Assembly (NCBI GenBank): GCA_964036045.1 | Contig: OZ038381.1 | Coordinates: 156,692,352 to 156,756,351 of the forward strand | Source of the DNA: Eutreptiella sp. 'Long Island Sound 2002' | Lineage: Eukaryota > Euglenozoa > Euglenophyceae > Eutreptiales > Eutreptiaceae | Reading direction: 5' to 3' | Length of the DNA: 64,000 bases | Part shown: positions 28,260-39,500 of the stretch, piece by piece | How the letters are laid out: each line of letters opens with the position of its first letter | How positions within the stretch are numbered: the stretch's first letter is position 1 | The notes under the pieces: generated by a model | What the model saw: only the letters and a program-made list of their open reading frames with translations | What the model was told of the DNA's origin: nothing | The model's database searches: none | Translations under genes and position numbers: made by a program

Positions 28260-31200
28260 TGAAGCGGTACCCAGAACCTATGGCCCATGGCCCAGAGGCC
28301 TATGAGTCGTCACACTCGTGCGGAAGCCGTTGACACTGGGTGTCAGCGGGATATCCCTGCTCTCTAATTTGCGAGATCTGGAACCCGATTCCTAACCATT
28401 AAATCGATGTAGAATTACCATAATTTTACTGTCTTGGTCGATTTTCGGTTATAAATCGGTGAAATACCCGATTTCTACCGCGATTTGTAATTGCCGTGAA
28501 ATCGCCGCCTGTTGTCGCCTGTTCGCGCGCTTTCGTCACTTCTTCGTGGCGAGTTTTGTGATGGACTTTTCTCGAGTACCTTTGAGGTTCCAAAGGAACT
28601 TAAGGGCTGGATGTAGAGGGTTCTTCTTGTACTTTCACGTGGTGTGTTCACCAGAATTCTTCGCCGTTGCGTCTGAGAGAAAATCAGCGCGCAAGCTTGT
28701 CCGTCCATCGCTTGAACTCATGGTCTTCAAGGACCATGAGTTCGGACGGAACCCCACTTTCCCCCCCTTTGCCTTTCATGCATGCCCCTTTCACGTGGGC
28801 ATATCACTTTGCATGGGGAAGAGGGCAATAGGGATGTTTTAGGCAGCCTATGGGTTTCGCAAACCCAAGTCGTTTGCGTGCGCAAACGCTAACTTTGTGG
28901 CCTTGTCAGCATGCACGTTAATGACCGAACACAATGCTTGCAAGACCAAAGGCCCTAGGCCATTCTCGTTTTTCGAGGCAACTCAACGATGGCTTCACAC
29001 AATTCAATGCGTACCAAAACTCATTTTTTGAAAAAAGGCAAATTCTGGTGGAAAATTAGGCCAAAATGGCCAATCCCCCGAGGCTCATACTCGAAGCCTA
29101 TGGGAAGGTGAGCCTTGAACCAAAGCAATATGTAACGTAGAGACCAAGAAGGACATCGTGCATGGCTTGGTTGATTTTGCAACCTTGTCTTCTACTTTCT
29201 ATAATGTCGCCTTGTGAACACGCGTGCCAAACCGCCTTCTTGCACACGCGCTCATATGCAAACACTGATGACATGAGTGGGCGGAGATAATTGAACCATA
29301 GTGTGCATATTTGAGGGCACCTACTATGGGCCTACTCCAAAAATGTTTACTCATATTTTTGTTCCTCAATGACTCAAAGATATGTACATACCAATATCGC
29401 CGATATATGCACTTTTACCCATAAATAATGTGCTTCAAGGATTGGGGTGTTAAAAATGCTTCCATTATGCTTTGAACCCCAACCCTTATTGCAAAGGGGA
29501 AGCAAAGCTTCGGTTTGCATCCATGCAAAAGCCCGAGGCTCACTTCTCTTGTGATACGGAGATACAATTTTTCGAGTGACCACTTTTGGGTGAATTTTGG
29601 CCGTTTTGCCCAGAATGGCCTCAAACCCCGTCTCCCCCTTAATGTTCGGCCCGAGGTTGCGTGCGCCACTTGACCAAGGGTACGGGCGACTCGGAGAGGG
29701 CACAGGAACCGGCATTGAATGGGGTGTTTCCCCATGTGGCCTCTCCTCTTGAAGGGAGAGTTGTGAGTCACCCAATTTGGGGTAAGTTGCCACTCTGCCC
29801 CATTTGTGTGTCACTTTCCCTCCAAGGGGGAAAATAGCTAAAGGCAACTATGAGGGTTGGCAAGTGGCATATATCGGGACCTAAGTCCCATGCATCTATA
29901 GCATCTTTGGTTGGATAAATCCTCGCCGTGGCCATGGAGAAATGGAACCGATTGCGGGCCATTTTGGCCAAGTTTTGCTGTTTTTGCCATTGTATGCCAT
30001 ATTAGAACTGCCATATCTCCATGGGGCAGGGAATCTAGCCAGGAAGAAGATACAATTATTGTAGCATATCACCAAGGGTTGGACACCATCGAGTCTCCGG
30101 TATGCTCCTCCGGCCCATCCGGAGTTATTCAACTTTTGGTGCGATCCATGATCCCCCGCTTTGCACCGCAGGCTGCTTTCTGCCCCATTCGTGTGGTCAT
30201 CCCCTCGGTGAACAGTAAGCAGCCAGTGTGACAGCAAGCCAAATCCCAAGGCATGGGACCAAAAAGGATATTAAGGGTCGTGAATCGAGGCTTGGCGCGA
30301 CGAGATCGCCAAGGTTTCCCACCCTGGACGGTCGCCCGAGACGGCCCATTTTGCCATTTTGGCAGTTGTGGACCCAGTTTGGACTGTCACCACGCTGAAT
30401 GGCATGGAGATCTCTGAGGCCCAAGGGCATGGGAGTCTCCATTGAACTCCGGATGGATTGCATGTGGAACGACAAGTCAGATCTCAAAGCTGGTGTGGAG
30501 ATATACCATTGGGGATACCTTCAAGTTTGGCTCATTTCTGGTAACCAAAATGACCCCCTTTTGGGACCCCAATTTCACCCCCTCGTGTGGTCAATTGGCG
30601 GCCCCATATCTCTGTGCGCATGGGGACCCAAGACCCAACTTCGGGTCGTGCACTTAGATATAGGTCTTAGGTCCTGCCTCCTATCCTGTGAGCAATTGGC
30701 CTTGCCCTGGCCGGGCAAGTCACGCGTGGGAATGACTCCAATTTTGATGATTTTGGCATCATGACCCCACATGGCGAAGCCGTGGCGCCCTGATGCCTGG
30801 GACTCAGTGGGAGCCAGGTTGGGTGAGGGCTCGAAAACGTTCGTACTTCAGGGGTATAGGGTCAGTTGCCTCGTCCCTACCTCTGCCTGGTCCAGAGGAG
30901 GGGTCAATTTTGGAGTTTCTCGAGCTAATATCAGTTTGGGCTGAAACAGCCCATTTTCAGCTACCAACTCCTAGGGGATAATGGCGGGGCCTCATCTCTG
31001 GCTCAGAGGGGGGTTGGGACCTGCCATTAAGGGAGCATGGGCAGTAACTGTCCGTTGGCCTGGGAGCCCCTTGGGTCCCAGGAACTCGTCTGTGGCTGGG
31101 CGGGACACCTTCCCCTATTGGCAGGGTTTCAGGTCCGGACTGAGCAGGGCATGGGTTGTGTTTGAGCCCCTGCCCCTGCCAGCCACTGGGAGCGTCGGAC

Positions 31201-31468
31201 CTGGGATTGGGATATAGGTTGGGACTAAGTGTCCAGTGTCCTGTGATGCCCTTACCCCGGTCCAGTCTTAGCCTCATGTGTACAAATCCTGATGTGTTGC
31301 TGTACATACTTTTGTTCCCTTGTTTCAGAGTGGCAAGGATCCTCAAACGCTTTGTCACATGACACGAGCATGAGGATGCCCCTGTGAGCGCAGTGCTTTG
31401 CCTGCCTGCTTGCTTGTGCGTGTCCGCCGCAGCGTCCCGTGGCCAGGCCCCCCCACGGGAACGCGTCA
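28260..31468 (+). repeat. Gypsy-2 5' LTR (3,209 bp)
   Basis: Exceptionally long LTR with no recognisable gene; short frames on both strands are not shared intact with the 3' copy. It holds a compound hairpin (28701-28749) and an 18-bp palindrome CGTTTGCGTGCGCAAACG (28871-28888), both also present in the 3' LTR. No TGG-type primer site follows its end. Confidence 0.92.
28701..28749 (+). other. Compound hairpin conserved in both Gypsy-2 LTRs
   Basis: GAACTCATGGTC (28714) pairs perfectly with GACCATGAGTTC (28732) around a TTCAAG loop. An outer CCGTCC/GGACGG stem (28701, 28744) closes it with a 7-nt bulge. The 3' LTR copy (about 57320-57368) keeps a 9-10-bp core stem and most of the outer stem despite base changes. 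Confidence 0.7.
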
Positions 31469-31794
31469 AAAGCGTTTCACCACCGCGGAGTTACCCATCC
31501 CTCGCGTGCCACTCGGGGCCACCAACCCCGAGCACCACGGGCTTCGCAGCGCCGCCCGGAGTATCGCCCCGAGCGTCAGCAACAGCGCCGAGTCCGTGAA
31601 GGAGGTGTAGCGACCGGAACTCCAACGTCAGCGAGTTCCTTTAGCCGACCAGTACCGGCCACACTTCCAGCTGCATCACCCACCTCCACAACCACCATCG
31701 GGCTTCTGGGTCCCAGCCCTGTAGATAGAGTGGACCGCAACAACCGCTTCAACAGCCACCCCCCGGACTAGTCCATCGAGGGGAACGGGCGCCG

Positions 31795-33321
31795 ATGGTG
31801 AACTGGCAAGAGGCGGGTAAGACATGGCCGCAACCCCACCCCCATGCTGTGTACCTACTGCGTGGGTTGGTGTGGGGTCAGCACTACCGCCACAGCAACC
31901 CCCAGTGCGAAGGCGGCATGCCCAGGAGCTTCAGGCTCCGCGAGGATATGGGCGCCGACCGCCTGCAGGCAGTGGAAGACTGGCTGCGGGTGGAAGGATA
32001 CGCCTACCGCTTCCGCCAGAAGCGCTGGAGGGTTTGGACCCGCCTGTACCGGCCCGGCGAAGGGCTGCGCCCTGACGGGATTGATGAGGACGAGAACCCC
32101 AAAGAGTACCCGTCGGGCGCTACCATCAACGTCTCTATATGGGACATGTTCGAAAAGAAGTTCTGAAAACCAGGGGACGCGCGTACGCTGCAGGGCGGCC
32201 ACAGCAGGGCGTCCCCTGGGAAGTGGAAGCGATCCGCCGGGGACAAGAAGCGGGACAAGAAATGGCGCGAGTATGAGGAATCCCTGGCCACCAAAGCCGC
32301 CCAAGCCGCGGAGAACGAGACCAAGGGCGGAACCCCAGCCCCCAGCCCCCAACGGGCCAGTGGCGGTCACCACCCCGGCCACACCACCCTTGGCGACTTC
32401 ATTGAAGTCGCCAAGAAGGCCAAGGCCAAGCCCTGTGAACTGCGCCTGAGGAAGTCATGCCCCAGCAGCGACGTGGAATCGGCCCACCATGGGAGGATGC
32501 CGGCCGACGAGGCCAGCTCCAGCAGCAGCGTCGCCCCCGACCAAAGGGACGTGGCCCGCGCCTGCGAGCGTGCCTGCGGGGTGCCCTGCAACCTGCGGGT
32601 TGCCCGGCAACGGGCCACGCAGCAGAACGCTGCCGTGGAGGGCGCCGTCGGCATCGCCCAGCAGGAGGCTGCAGAGTGGGGCCGGGACATGGCCTTCCAT
32701 CCCTCAGCCGTGGCGGCCATTGCGCCCGGAGTCACGGCTGCAGCCGCACTGGAAGCAGCGGCTGCCCGGGTCAGGAGTGAGGTGGCGGCAGCCGCGCAGG
32801 AAGCAGCGGCCGCCCAGGAAGCCCGCCTGGCCCAGGAGGCCATTGTCCGTAAGGAGGCCGAGGTGAAAGCGTTGGCAGAGGCGCTTGCCCAAGAGAGGGC
32901 AAGGAAGGAGGCGGAGGAAAGGGCCCACGCCGAAGCAACGGCCAAGGCCCAAGCGGACGCCGCCAGGAAGGACGCCGTCGAGGCCGCGCGACGGAAGGTT
33001 GCTCAGGAGAGGGCCAAGACGGAGGCGGAGCTGGCAGTGTTAGAAGCTGAAAAGGCTCCGCTGCAGCGGGCTCGGGAGGCTGAGGCTGCCCGTGCCCGAC
33101 AAGAGGCCGAAAGGAGAGCTGCTGCAGCCACGGCCGCCGCAATGGAGGAGGCGGAGGCCAAGCTTCAGCGCGAGACGCCCCCGGGAGGATCCTGAGTGGA
33201 GACCTTTCGGAAGCTCTTCGAAGGAGACGCCTCCTCCAAGATGAAGCTGGACCTGGAGGAGGTCGACACCGGCAGCAGTGGGGACAGTGGCCCCACTACC
33301 CACCGGCGGAGGAAGGGTAAG
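31795..33321 (+). pseudogene. gag: Gypsy-2 Gag, N-terminal part
   Basis: ATG 31795 opens a frame with in-frame TGA at 32164-32166 and 33193-33195. The first block has an ordinary fold-like composition (QAVEDWLRVEGYAYRFRQKRWRVWTRLYRPGEG). A Lys-rich linker follows, then a long Ala/Glu/Arg coiled coil (VRSEVAAAAQEAAAAQEARLAQEA ... EERAHAEATAKAQADAARK type). The second TGA corresponds to an Arg codon AGA in the duplicate copy (34797), so it is a nonsense mutation. The frame then runs into the foreign spacer at 33322. Role: structural gag N-terminal domain, inferred from position before the capsid-like part. Confidence 0.65.
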
Positions 33322-34924
33322 GTAGGTAGGTAGGTCGACTCGGGACTGGGGTTGCCCCGCAGGGGGGACTCACCAAGGGGCTTTTGCTCATCCACCCACG
33401 GCCCTACTGCACGTGCCCCCACAAAGCGGCTCCCCCACATGGGAAAAGGGCGCGGTCACCGCGAGCAGTACCCTACAGTGGGTTCTGCCCAGAGAGGTAA
33501 CCCATGTTCCACCGAAGTCTCACATTCCTCTCTTTCGGGCGGATGATATGTGGGGGAGGGTCCCATCGCACATCCTCATCAACCTCTGGATTCTCGGGCC
33601 CAGGGGCCCGGAGCCAGGCCAAAGGCCCTGTCCTGCAGGCACCCCCACCTGGGTTGGTTTTCAGTAGGCGTGAGGCGACTTGAAGAAGCACGTGCTACGT
33701 GACTCGCATGCCGTGGCGCACACTCACGCCTCCTGACTCGGTCGAGCTTGCGCTCTCCCGGGGGGCCGGGGGTTCGTAGTAGGTCGTTGTGGTTGGTTGG
33801 TCGGTCGTTCAACTGTTCGGCGTAGTTTGTTAATGTTGGTTGGTCGGTTGCGTGATGGTAGAGTCACGTTTTTGTTCGTAGGTATGGTCGTCGGCGGGCG
33901 TGGCGCACCACGGTGTCGCCAACCCGTTGGACGCCGTTCCCGTTTCGACCCGTGCACGCCTGGCTGGTTTGGTGTTGGCCGGCTTGCGTGTGGTCTGTTT
34001 ACGGTCAAGTGGCGGCTGCAGCTGCAGTGTGGTTGGTGCGTGGTTGTCTTGGCCGCCTCATGGTCGGCTTGGTTTGCGTGGGTTCCATTGCGCTGCTGCC
34101 GGTGGTCGTATCGCCGAATGTTGTTTTCTGGTGCCGGCACGTCCGTGTCGGTGCTGGTTAGTTGCGTCTTGGTTTGTCCAAGTGTAGTGTAGTGTAGTTT
34201 GTTATCGTTGGTTGGTCGCGTTCGTAGTGGTAGAGTTGCGGTGTTCTGTTGTGTTTGTGGGTATGGTCGTCGGCGGGAGTGGGGCAGGGACATGGCCTTC
34301 CATCCCTCGGCCGTGGCGGCCATTGCGCCCGGAGTCACGGCTGCAGCCGCACTGGAAGCAGCGGCTGCCCGGGTCAGGAGTGAGGTGGCGGCAGCCGCGC
34401 AGGAAGCGGCGGCCGCCCAGGAAACCCGCCTGGCCCAGGAGGCCATTGTCTGTAAGGAGGCCGAGGTGAAAGCGTTGGAAGAGGCGCTTGCCCAAGAGAT
34501 GGCAAGGAGGGAGGTGGAGGAAAGGGTCCACGCCGAAGCAACGGCCAAGGCCCAAGCGGACGCCGCCAGGAAGGACGCCGTCGAGGCCGCGGGACGGAAG
34601 GTTGCTGAGGAGAGGGCCAAGACGGAGGCAGAGCTGGCAGTGTTAGAAGCTGAAAAGGCTCCGCTGCAGCGGGCTCGGGAGGCTGAGGCTGCCCGTGCCC
34701 GACAAGAGGCTGGAAGGCGAGCTGCTGCAGCCACGGCCGCCGCAATGGAGGAGGCGGAGGCCAAGCTTCAGCGCGAGACGCCCCCGGGAGGATCCAGAGT
34801 GGAGACCCTTCGGAAGCTCTTCGAAGGAGACGCCTCCTCCAAGATGAAGCTGGACCTGGAGGAGGTCGACACCGGCAGCAGTGGGGACAGTGGCCCCACT
34901 ACCCACCGGCGGAGGAAGGGTAAG
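32674..34924 (+). repeat. 648-bp direct duplication inside Gypsy-2 gag
   Basis: 32674-33321 and 34277-34924 are collinear copies of equal length (216 codons), differing at a few percent of positions, from GAGTGGGG to GGGTAAG. They are separated by a 955-bp unrelated spacer (33322-34276). The second copy continues naturally into downstream gag. Confidence 0.88.
33322..34276 (+). other. Foreign spacer between the gag duplicates
   Basis: Starts with (GTAG)n. It contains a roughly 80-bp segment repeated at 33826-33903 and 34196-34285 (GTTTGTTA-TGTTGGTTGGTCG ... GTATGGTCGTCGGCGGG). I see no coding evidence; the long antisense frame (33724-34764) is an artefact of the coiled-coil repeats. It is probably a small unidentified insertion. 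Confidence 0.5.
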
Positions 34925-36502
34925 TGGAAGACCCCTGAGAGGGCACGGAGGCCGGCGCATGGATATCCCCACGACTCCGACCCATTCTTCACTGCTAGCA
35001 ACGGGGACGGAGGAGACCGCCGACATCGCCGAGGAATGGCTGGAGGAGGAGGCGGAGATGTCCCCATGGAGCCGGAGGGTGAGGGTGAGGATCTCCCCTC
35101 TCCCTACCGGAGCTCGGAGTCCACCACGTGCGGGAATGAGACGCCCAGGTGGGGCGACATGGACGAGGATGATGACATGGACTTCGGCTACACCGAGAAG
35201 CCCCCATCCTCGGACCCACCGAAGCGACCCGGCGGAGACCCACCGGGACCCCATGGTGGAGGCCCGCCAGGACCCCCTGGAGGACGTCCACCGGGTGGAC
35301 CCCCGGAGGCGGACCCCCTGGCGGGGGAGGACCCCCTGGACCGGGCGGACCCGGCGGAGGCCCTCCTCGAGGACCCCCTTGAGACCCCGACGGCCCACTG
35401 GGAGAGGCCGACCCGGAGGCCACCTGGCGGTGGATCATCTACCCCCGCAGGAGGGTCCAGGCCCTCGAGCGCGAGGTAGACACGGGCAAAAGCGAGATGA
35501 TCCGCATCGCCAGGGTCGCCGCGGGGGCACAGAAGGATCTGGACATCGCCAGGACGGAAATGGTCAAGATCGCCAAGGTCGCCACCGCCGCCCAGAGGGA
35601 GATGGACATCGCCAGGGGCGAGACCAGGCTGCTGAACAAGGTCATCGACGGCCTGCAGCAGAGGTTGGACAGGCTGGAAGGCGGTGGGAGCGTCAGCAGC
35701 GACCACCCCCCCCTGGAGTCTGGCTTGTCGGACGACAGCTTGGGACCTGGACCAGGTTCGGGCAGAGCCCACGCCCCCGGCGGAGCCCCCAGGAGTCGCC
35801 CCAGCACCAGTGCCCCCTCTCTCAGCCCCCCCTCTCATCACAGCGCGGGCCGCCGTAACGAGCGTGTGCCGCCCGGTAGTGGCAGTGCAGAGTGGCGTGA
35901 CGAGTGGCTCAGTGCGGAGTACCACAACCGCAGTGCTCCACTGCGGACACTGGTACGCCCTCGACGCCCCGCACCAGTCCCAGAGCCGATCCCAATGGCT
36001 GGGGGGCGATACCGTGGACTCAGAGATGAGGTCCCCGGAGGGGACGTGGAGTGGGATGTCGGCGGAGGCGAGGAAGACTTGGAGGAGTTCGGCATTACCC
36101 CGCCGAGTTGTGTACGACGGGAGGCCGCTGAACGCAGCCGCCGGCGCTGTGATGAGGAGGTGTACATGGAGGGAGTACGGCGTGAACATCTAGGTTCGGC
36201 GTACATGGAAGAACCGCGGCGTAGCCACATGAATACTGCGGAGGAGATGGAAGCGGCGGCCGTGGGAGTCTGTGGGGGACGCCGATGGGAACCTCTGTCG
36301 ACCTCGCGGCCGGCGTTCATGGTCTCTAAAGCCGCGGATGCCGCCGTGTGGGGAGACCTGAAGGACATCAAGCCCCCCACGTACGATGGCAACCCCCTCA
36401 ACCTCGACCGCTTTCTGGGGAAGCTGGACGATTGGGGGATGACCGTCACTGAAGACATGGATCCCGCAGAGGCGGAAAAAGATGTCTTCAAACGGTTCAG
36501 GT
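34277..36502 (+). pseudogene. gag: Gypsy-2 Gag, middle part, ending at copy C
   Basis: The duplicate coiled coil reads on past 34924 into an acidic, Pro/Gly-rich region (PPGPHGGGPPGPPGGRPPG). A shift of frame near 35420-35450 gives a second coiled coil (MIRIARVAAGAQKDLDIARTEM...RLLNKVIDGLQQRLDRLE). A disordered stretch follows, then the start of the capsid-like region (LKDIKPPTYDGNPLNLDRFLGKLDDW, ending FKRFR). Copy C interrupts after this; gag resumes at 40383 with WRLPEVLQEL. The PPTYDGN-x-L-x-F-L phrase is typical of Ty3/gypsy capsid N-termini. Confidence 0.7.
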
Positions 36503-39500
36503 TTGACGTTTGAGGTTTGATTTTGCGGGTACTAGACGCCTTTCGGCCCCGGAGGGCCACCTGGTTGGGCAAGGTGATATCCTCCTCACCGGGTCCTAGT
36601 GGGGGGCCCTCCAAGACGCACCTCCTGCCTGGTGGCGGAGTCCCCTGGGTTCACAGGGCTCGGAGCCTCCTCCCTGCCCAGCTTCCCCTCTTTGCCACTC
36701 CCCGGTCAGTGCGTCAATTCGCAGCCGTGGCTGCAGGCGCTTACCCACCGCGTCGCCCCCCTAATGCGTGGTCGCCCGGGACACCGGCGCTGCTGGGCCC
36801 GTGCTACTGGCTTGTCGCCAGTGGGACCCCAGTGGGCTGGCGCGGAGGCTGCCTAGCCCTGGGGCTGGTGCGTGGCGCTATGCGCCACTACTGCCTTGGC
36901 AGGTGCAGTGCCCTGGTCGTGTGTGTGCGGCGCTCACGGCCGGTTCGGGGGGGTTGGGGCCGGTGCCGGGTGTTGTGTCTTCCCTGTTTCCCCCTGCCCG
37001 CCCCGCGGTTCCTGCGCTGTGTGTGGCGGGCCGTTCTGTCTGGGTGTCCCTTATCCTCGCTCGCTGGTACGCCATTCCATGCGGTCTGTGCGTTCCGCGG
37101 GCTCGGTCCGGTTGCCCTTCTGGTTTTCCCCGTGTGTCCTTTGTGTGTGTGTGCGCTCGCGCTCCCGCCGCCTCAGCCCCCCCTCCCCCCCTCCCCGGGT
37201 TGGTGTGGCGTGCGCACCTCGCACGGTCTCGGTGCTGGGCGCTGGTAGAGCCGTTCCACTCTGTCCGTGCCCCTCCGCGTGTCCAGCCTCGGTCCCGTGC
37301 TCCGTTTGGCTTGCTTGGGGGGGGGCAGCCCGGTCCCGTTTCCCCCTACCTGGCTAGGGGCTGCGCGCTCCCCGTGGGGTGGGTGCGGGCGTGGGGACCC
37401 GTCACCAACCCCACTGCGCGCGCTATTCCGAGCTGGCTTTGCGAGCTGGCTTGGCGCGCTGTAGGGGCGGCACGAGGGCGCCCGGGGGGGGGCGCCTCTT
37501 GCCTGGGTGCGGGGGCCCGGGGTCTGGCGCTCTCCCACCCCCGACCTCTCGTCCTTTCGCGCGTGCGGCCGGGGCGCACTACCCACTCACTGTGGGTGTG
37601 GGGGGTGCCGGCGTAGGGACCCGTCACTAACCCGACAGTGCGCGCTCTTGCGAGCTGGCTTTGCGCGCTGTGGCGGCGGCATGAAGGTGCCCGGGGGGGC
37701 CGCCTGTTGCCTGGCTGTGGGGCGTCCGGGGTCGGGCGCTCTCCCACCCCCGACCACTCGCCCTTTCGGGCGTGCGGCCGGGGCCCACTACCCTGTAGCT
37801 GTGGGTGCGGGGGCTGCGGGCGTGGGGACCCGTCAACAACCCCACAGTGCGCGCTCTTGCGAGCTGGCTTTGCACGCTGTGGGGGCGGCATGAGGGTGCC
37901 CGGGGGAGGCGCCTCCTGCCTGGGTGTGGGGCGTCCGGGGTCGGGCGCTCTGCCACCCCCGACCACTCGTCCTTTCGGGCGTGCGGCCGGGGCCCACTAC
38001 CCACTTGCTGTGGGTGCGGGGGTGCAGGCGTGGGGACCCGTCACCAACCCCACAGCGCGCGCTCTTGCGAGCTGGCTTTGCGCGCTGTGGGAGCATCATG
38101 AGGGTGCCGGGGGGAGGCGCCTCCTGCCTGGGTGTGGGGCATCCGGGGTCGGGTGCTCTCCCACCCCCGACCACTCGTCCGTTCCGGCGTGCGGCCGGGG
38201 CCCACTATCCACTGGCTGTGGATGCGGGGGGTGCGGGCACGGGGACCCGTCACCAATCCCACGGCGCGCTCTTGTGAGCTGGCTTTGCGAGCTGAGGGGG
38301 CGGCATGAGGGTGCCCAGGGGCGGCGCCTCTTGCCTGTGTGTGGGGCGTCCGGGGACGGGCGCTCTCCCACCCCCGACCTCTCGTCCCTTCGGGCGTGCG
38401 GCCGGGGCCCACTACCCACTGGCTGTGGGTGCGGGGGCTGCGGGCGTGGGGACCCGTCACCAACCCCACAGCGCGCACTCTTGCGAGCTGGCTTCGCGCA
38501 CTGTGGGGGCGGCACGAGGCTGCGGGGGGGGGGGAGCCTCCTGCCTGGGTGTGGGGCATCCGGGGTCGGGCGCTCTCCCACCCCTGACCACTTGTCCTTT
38601 CAGCCGTGTGGCCGGGGCCCTCTACCCACTGGCTGTGGGTGCGGGGGGTGCGGGCGTGGGGACCCGTCACTAACCCGACAGCGCACGCTCTTGCGAGCTG
38701 GCTTTGCGCGCTGTGGGGGCGCCACGAGGGTGCCCGGGGGGGGCGCCTCTTGCCTGGGTGTGGGGCGTCCGGGGACGTGCGCTCTTCCACCCCTGACCTC
38801 TCGTCCCTTCGGGGTGCGGCCGGGGCCCACTACCCACTGGCTGTGGGTGCGGGGTGTGCGGGCGTGGGGACCCGTCACCAACCCCACAGCGCGCACTCTT
38901 GCGAGCTGGCTTCGCGCACTGTGGGGGCGGCATGAGGGTGCGGGGGGGGGGAGCCTCCTGCCTGGGTGTGGGGCATCCGGGGTCGGGCGCTCTCCCACCC
39001 CTGACCACTTGTCCTTTCAGCCGTGTGGCCGGGGCCCTCTACCCACTGGCTGTGGGTGCGGGGGGTGCGGGCGTGGGGACCCGTCACTAACCCGACAGCG
39101 CACGCTCTTGCGAGCTGGCTTTGCGCGCTGTGGGGGCGCCACGAGGGTGCCCGGGGGGGGCGCCTCTTGCCTGGGTGTGGGGCGTCCGGGGACGTGCGCT
39201 CTTCCACCCCTGACCTCTCGTCCCTTCGGGGTGCGGCCGGGGCCCACTACCCACTGGCTGTGGGTGCGGGGCGTGCGGGCGTGGGGACCCGTCGCAACAC
39301 CCCACAGCGCGCGCTCTTGCGAGCTGGCTTTGCGCGCCGTGGGGGCGGCATGAGGGTGCATGGGGGGGGCGCCTCTTGTCTGGGTGTGGGGCATCCCGGG
39401 CCCGGCGCTCTCCCACCCCCGACCTCTCTTCCGTTCGGGCGTGCGTCCGGGGCCCACTACCCACTGGCTGTGGGTGCGGGGTATGCGGGTGTGGGGACCC

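Noticed and set aside
33724-34764. 346-codon minus-strand ORF in the gag duplication
   Set aside because: Antisense of the Ala/Glu coiled coil joined to spacer sequence; the sense frame matches the duplicate.
37638-39353. 571-codon plus-strand ORF, and similar long frames on the minus strand
   Set aside because: They run through the 209-bp array, whose units lack stops in several frames; the translation is just the repeat.
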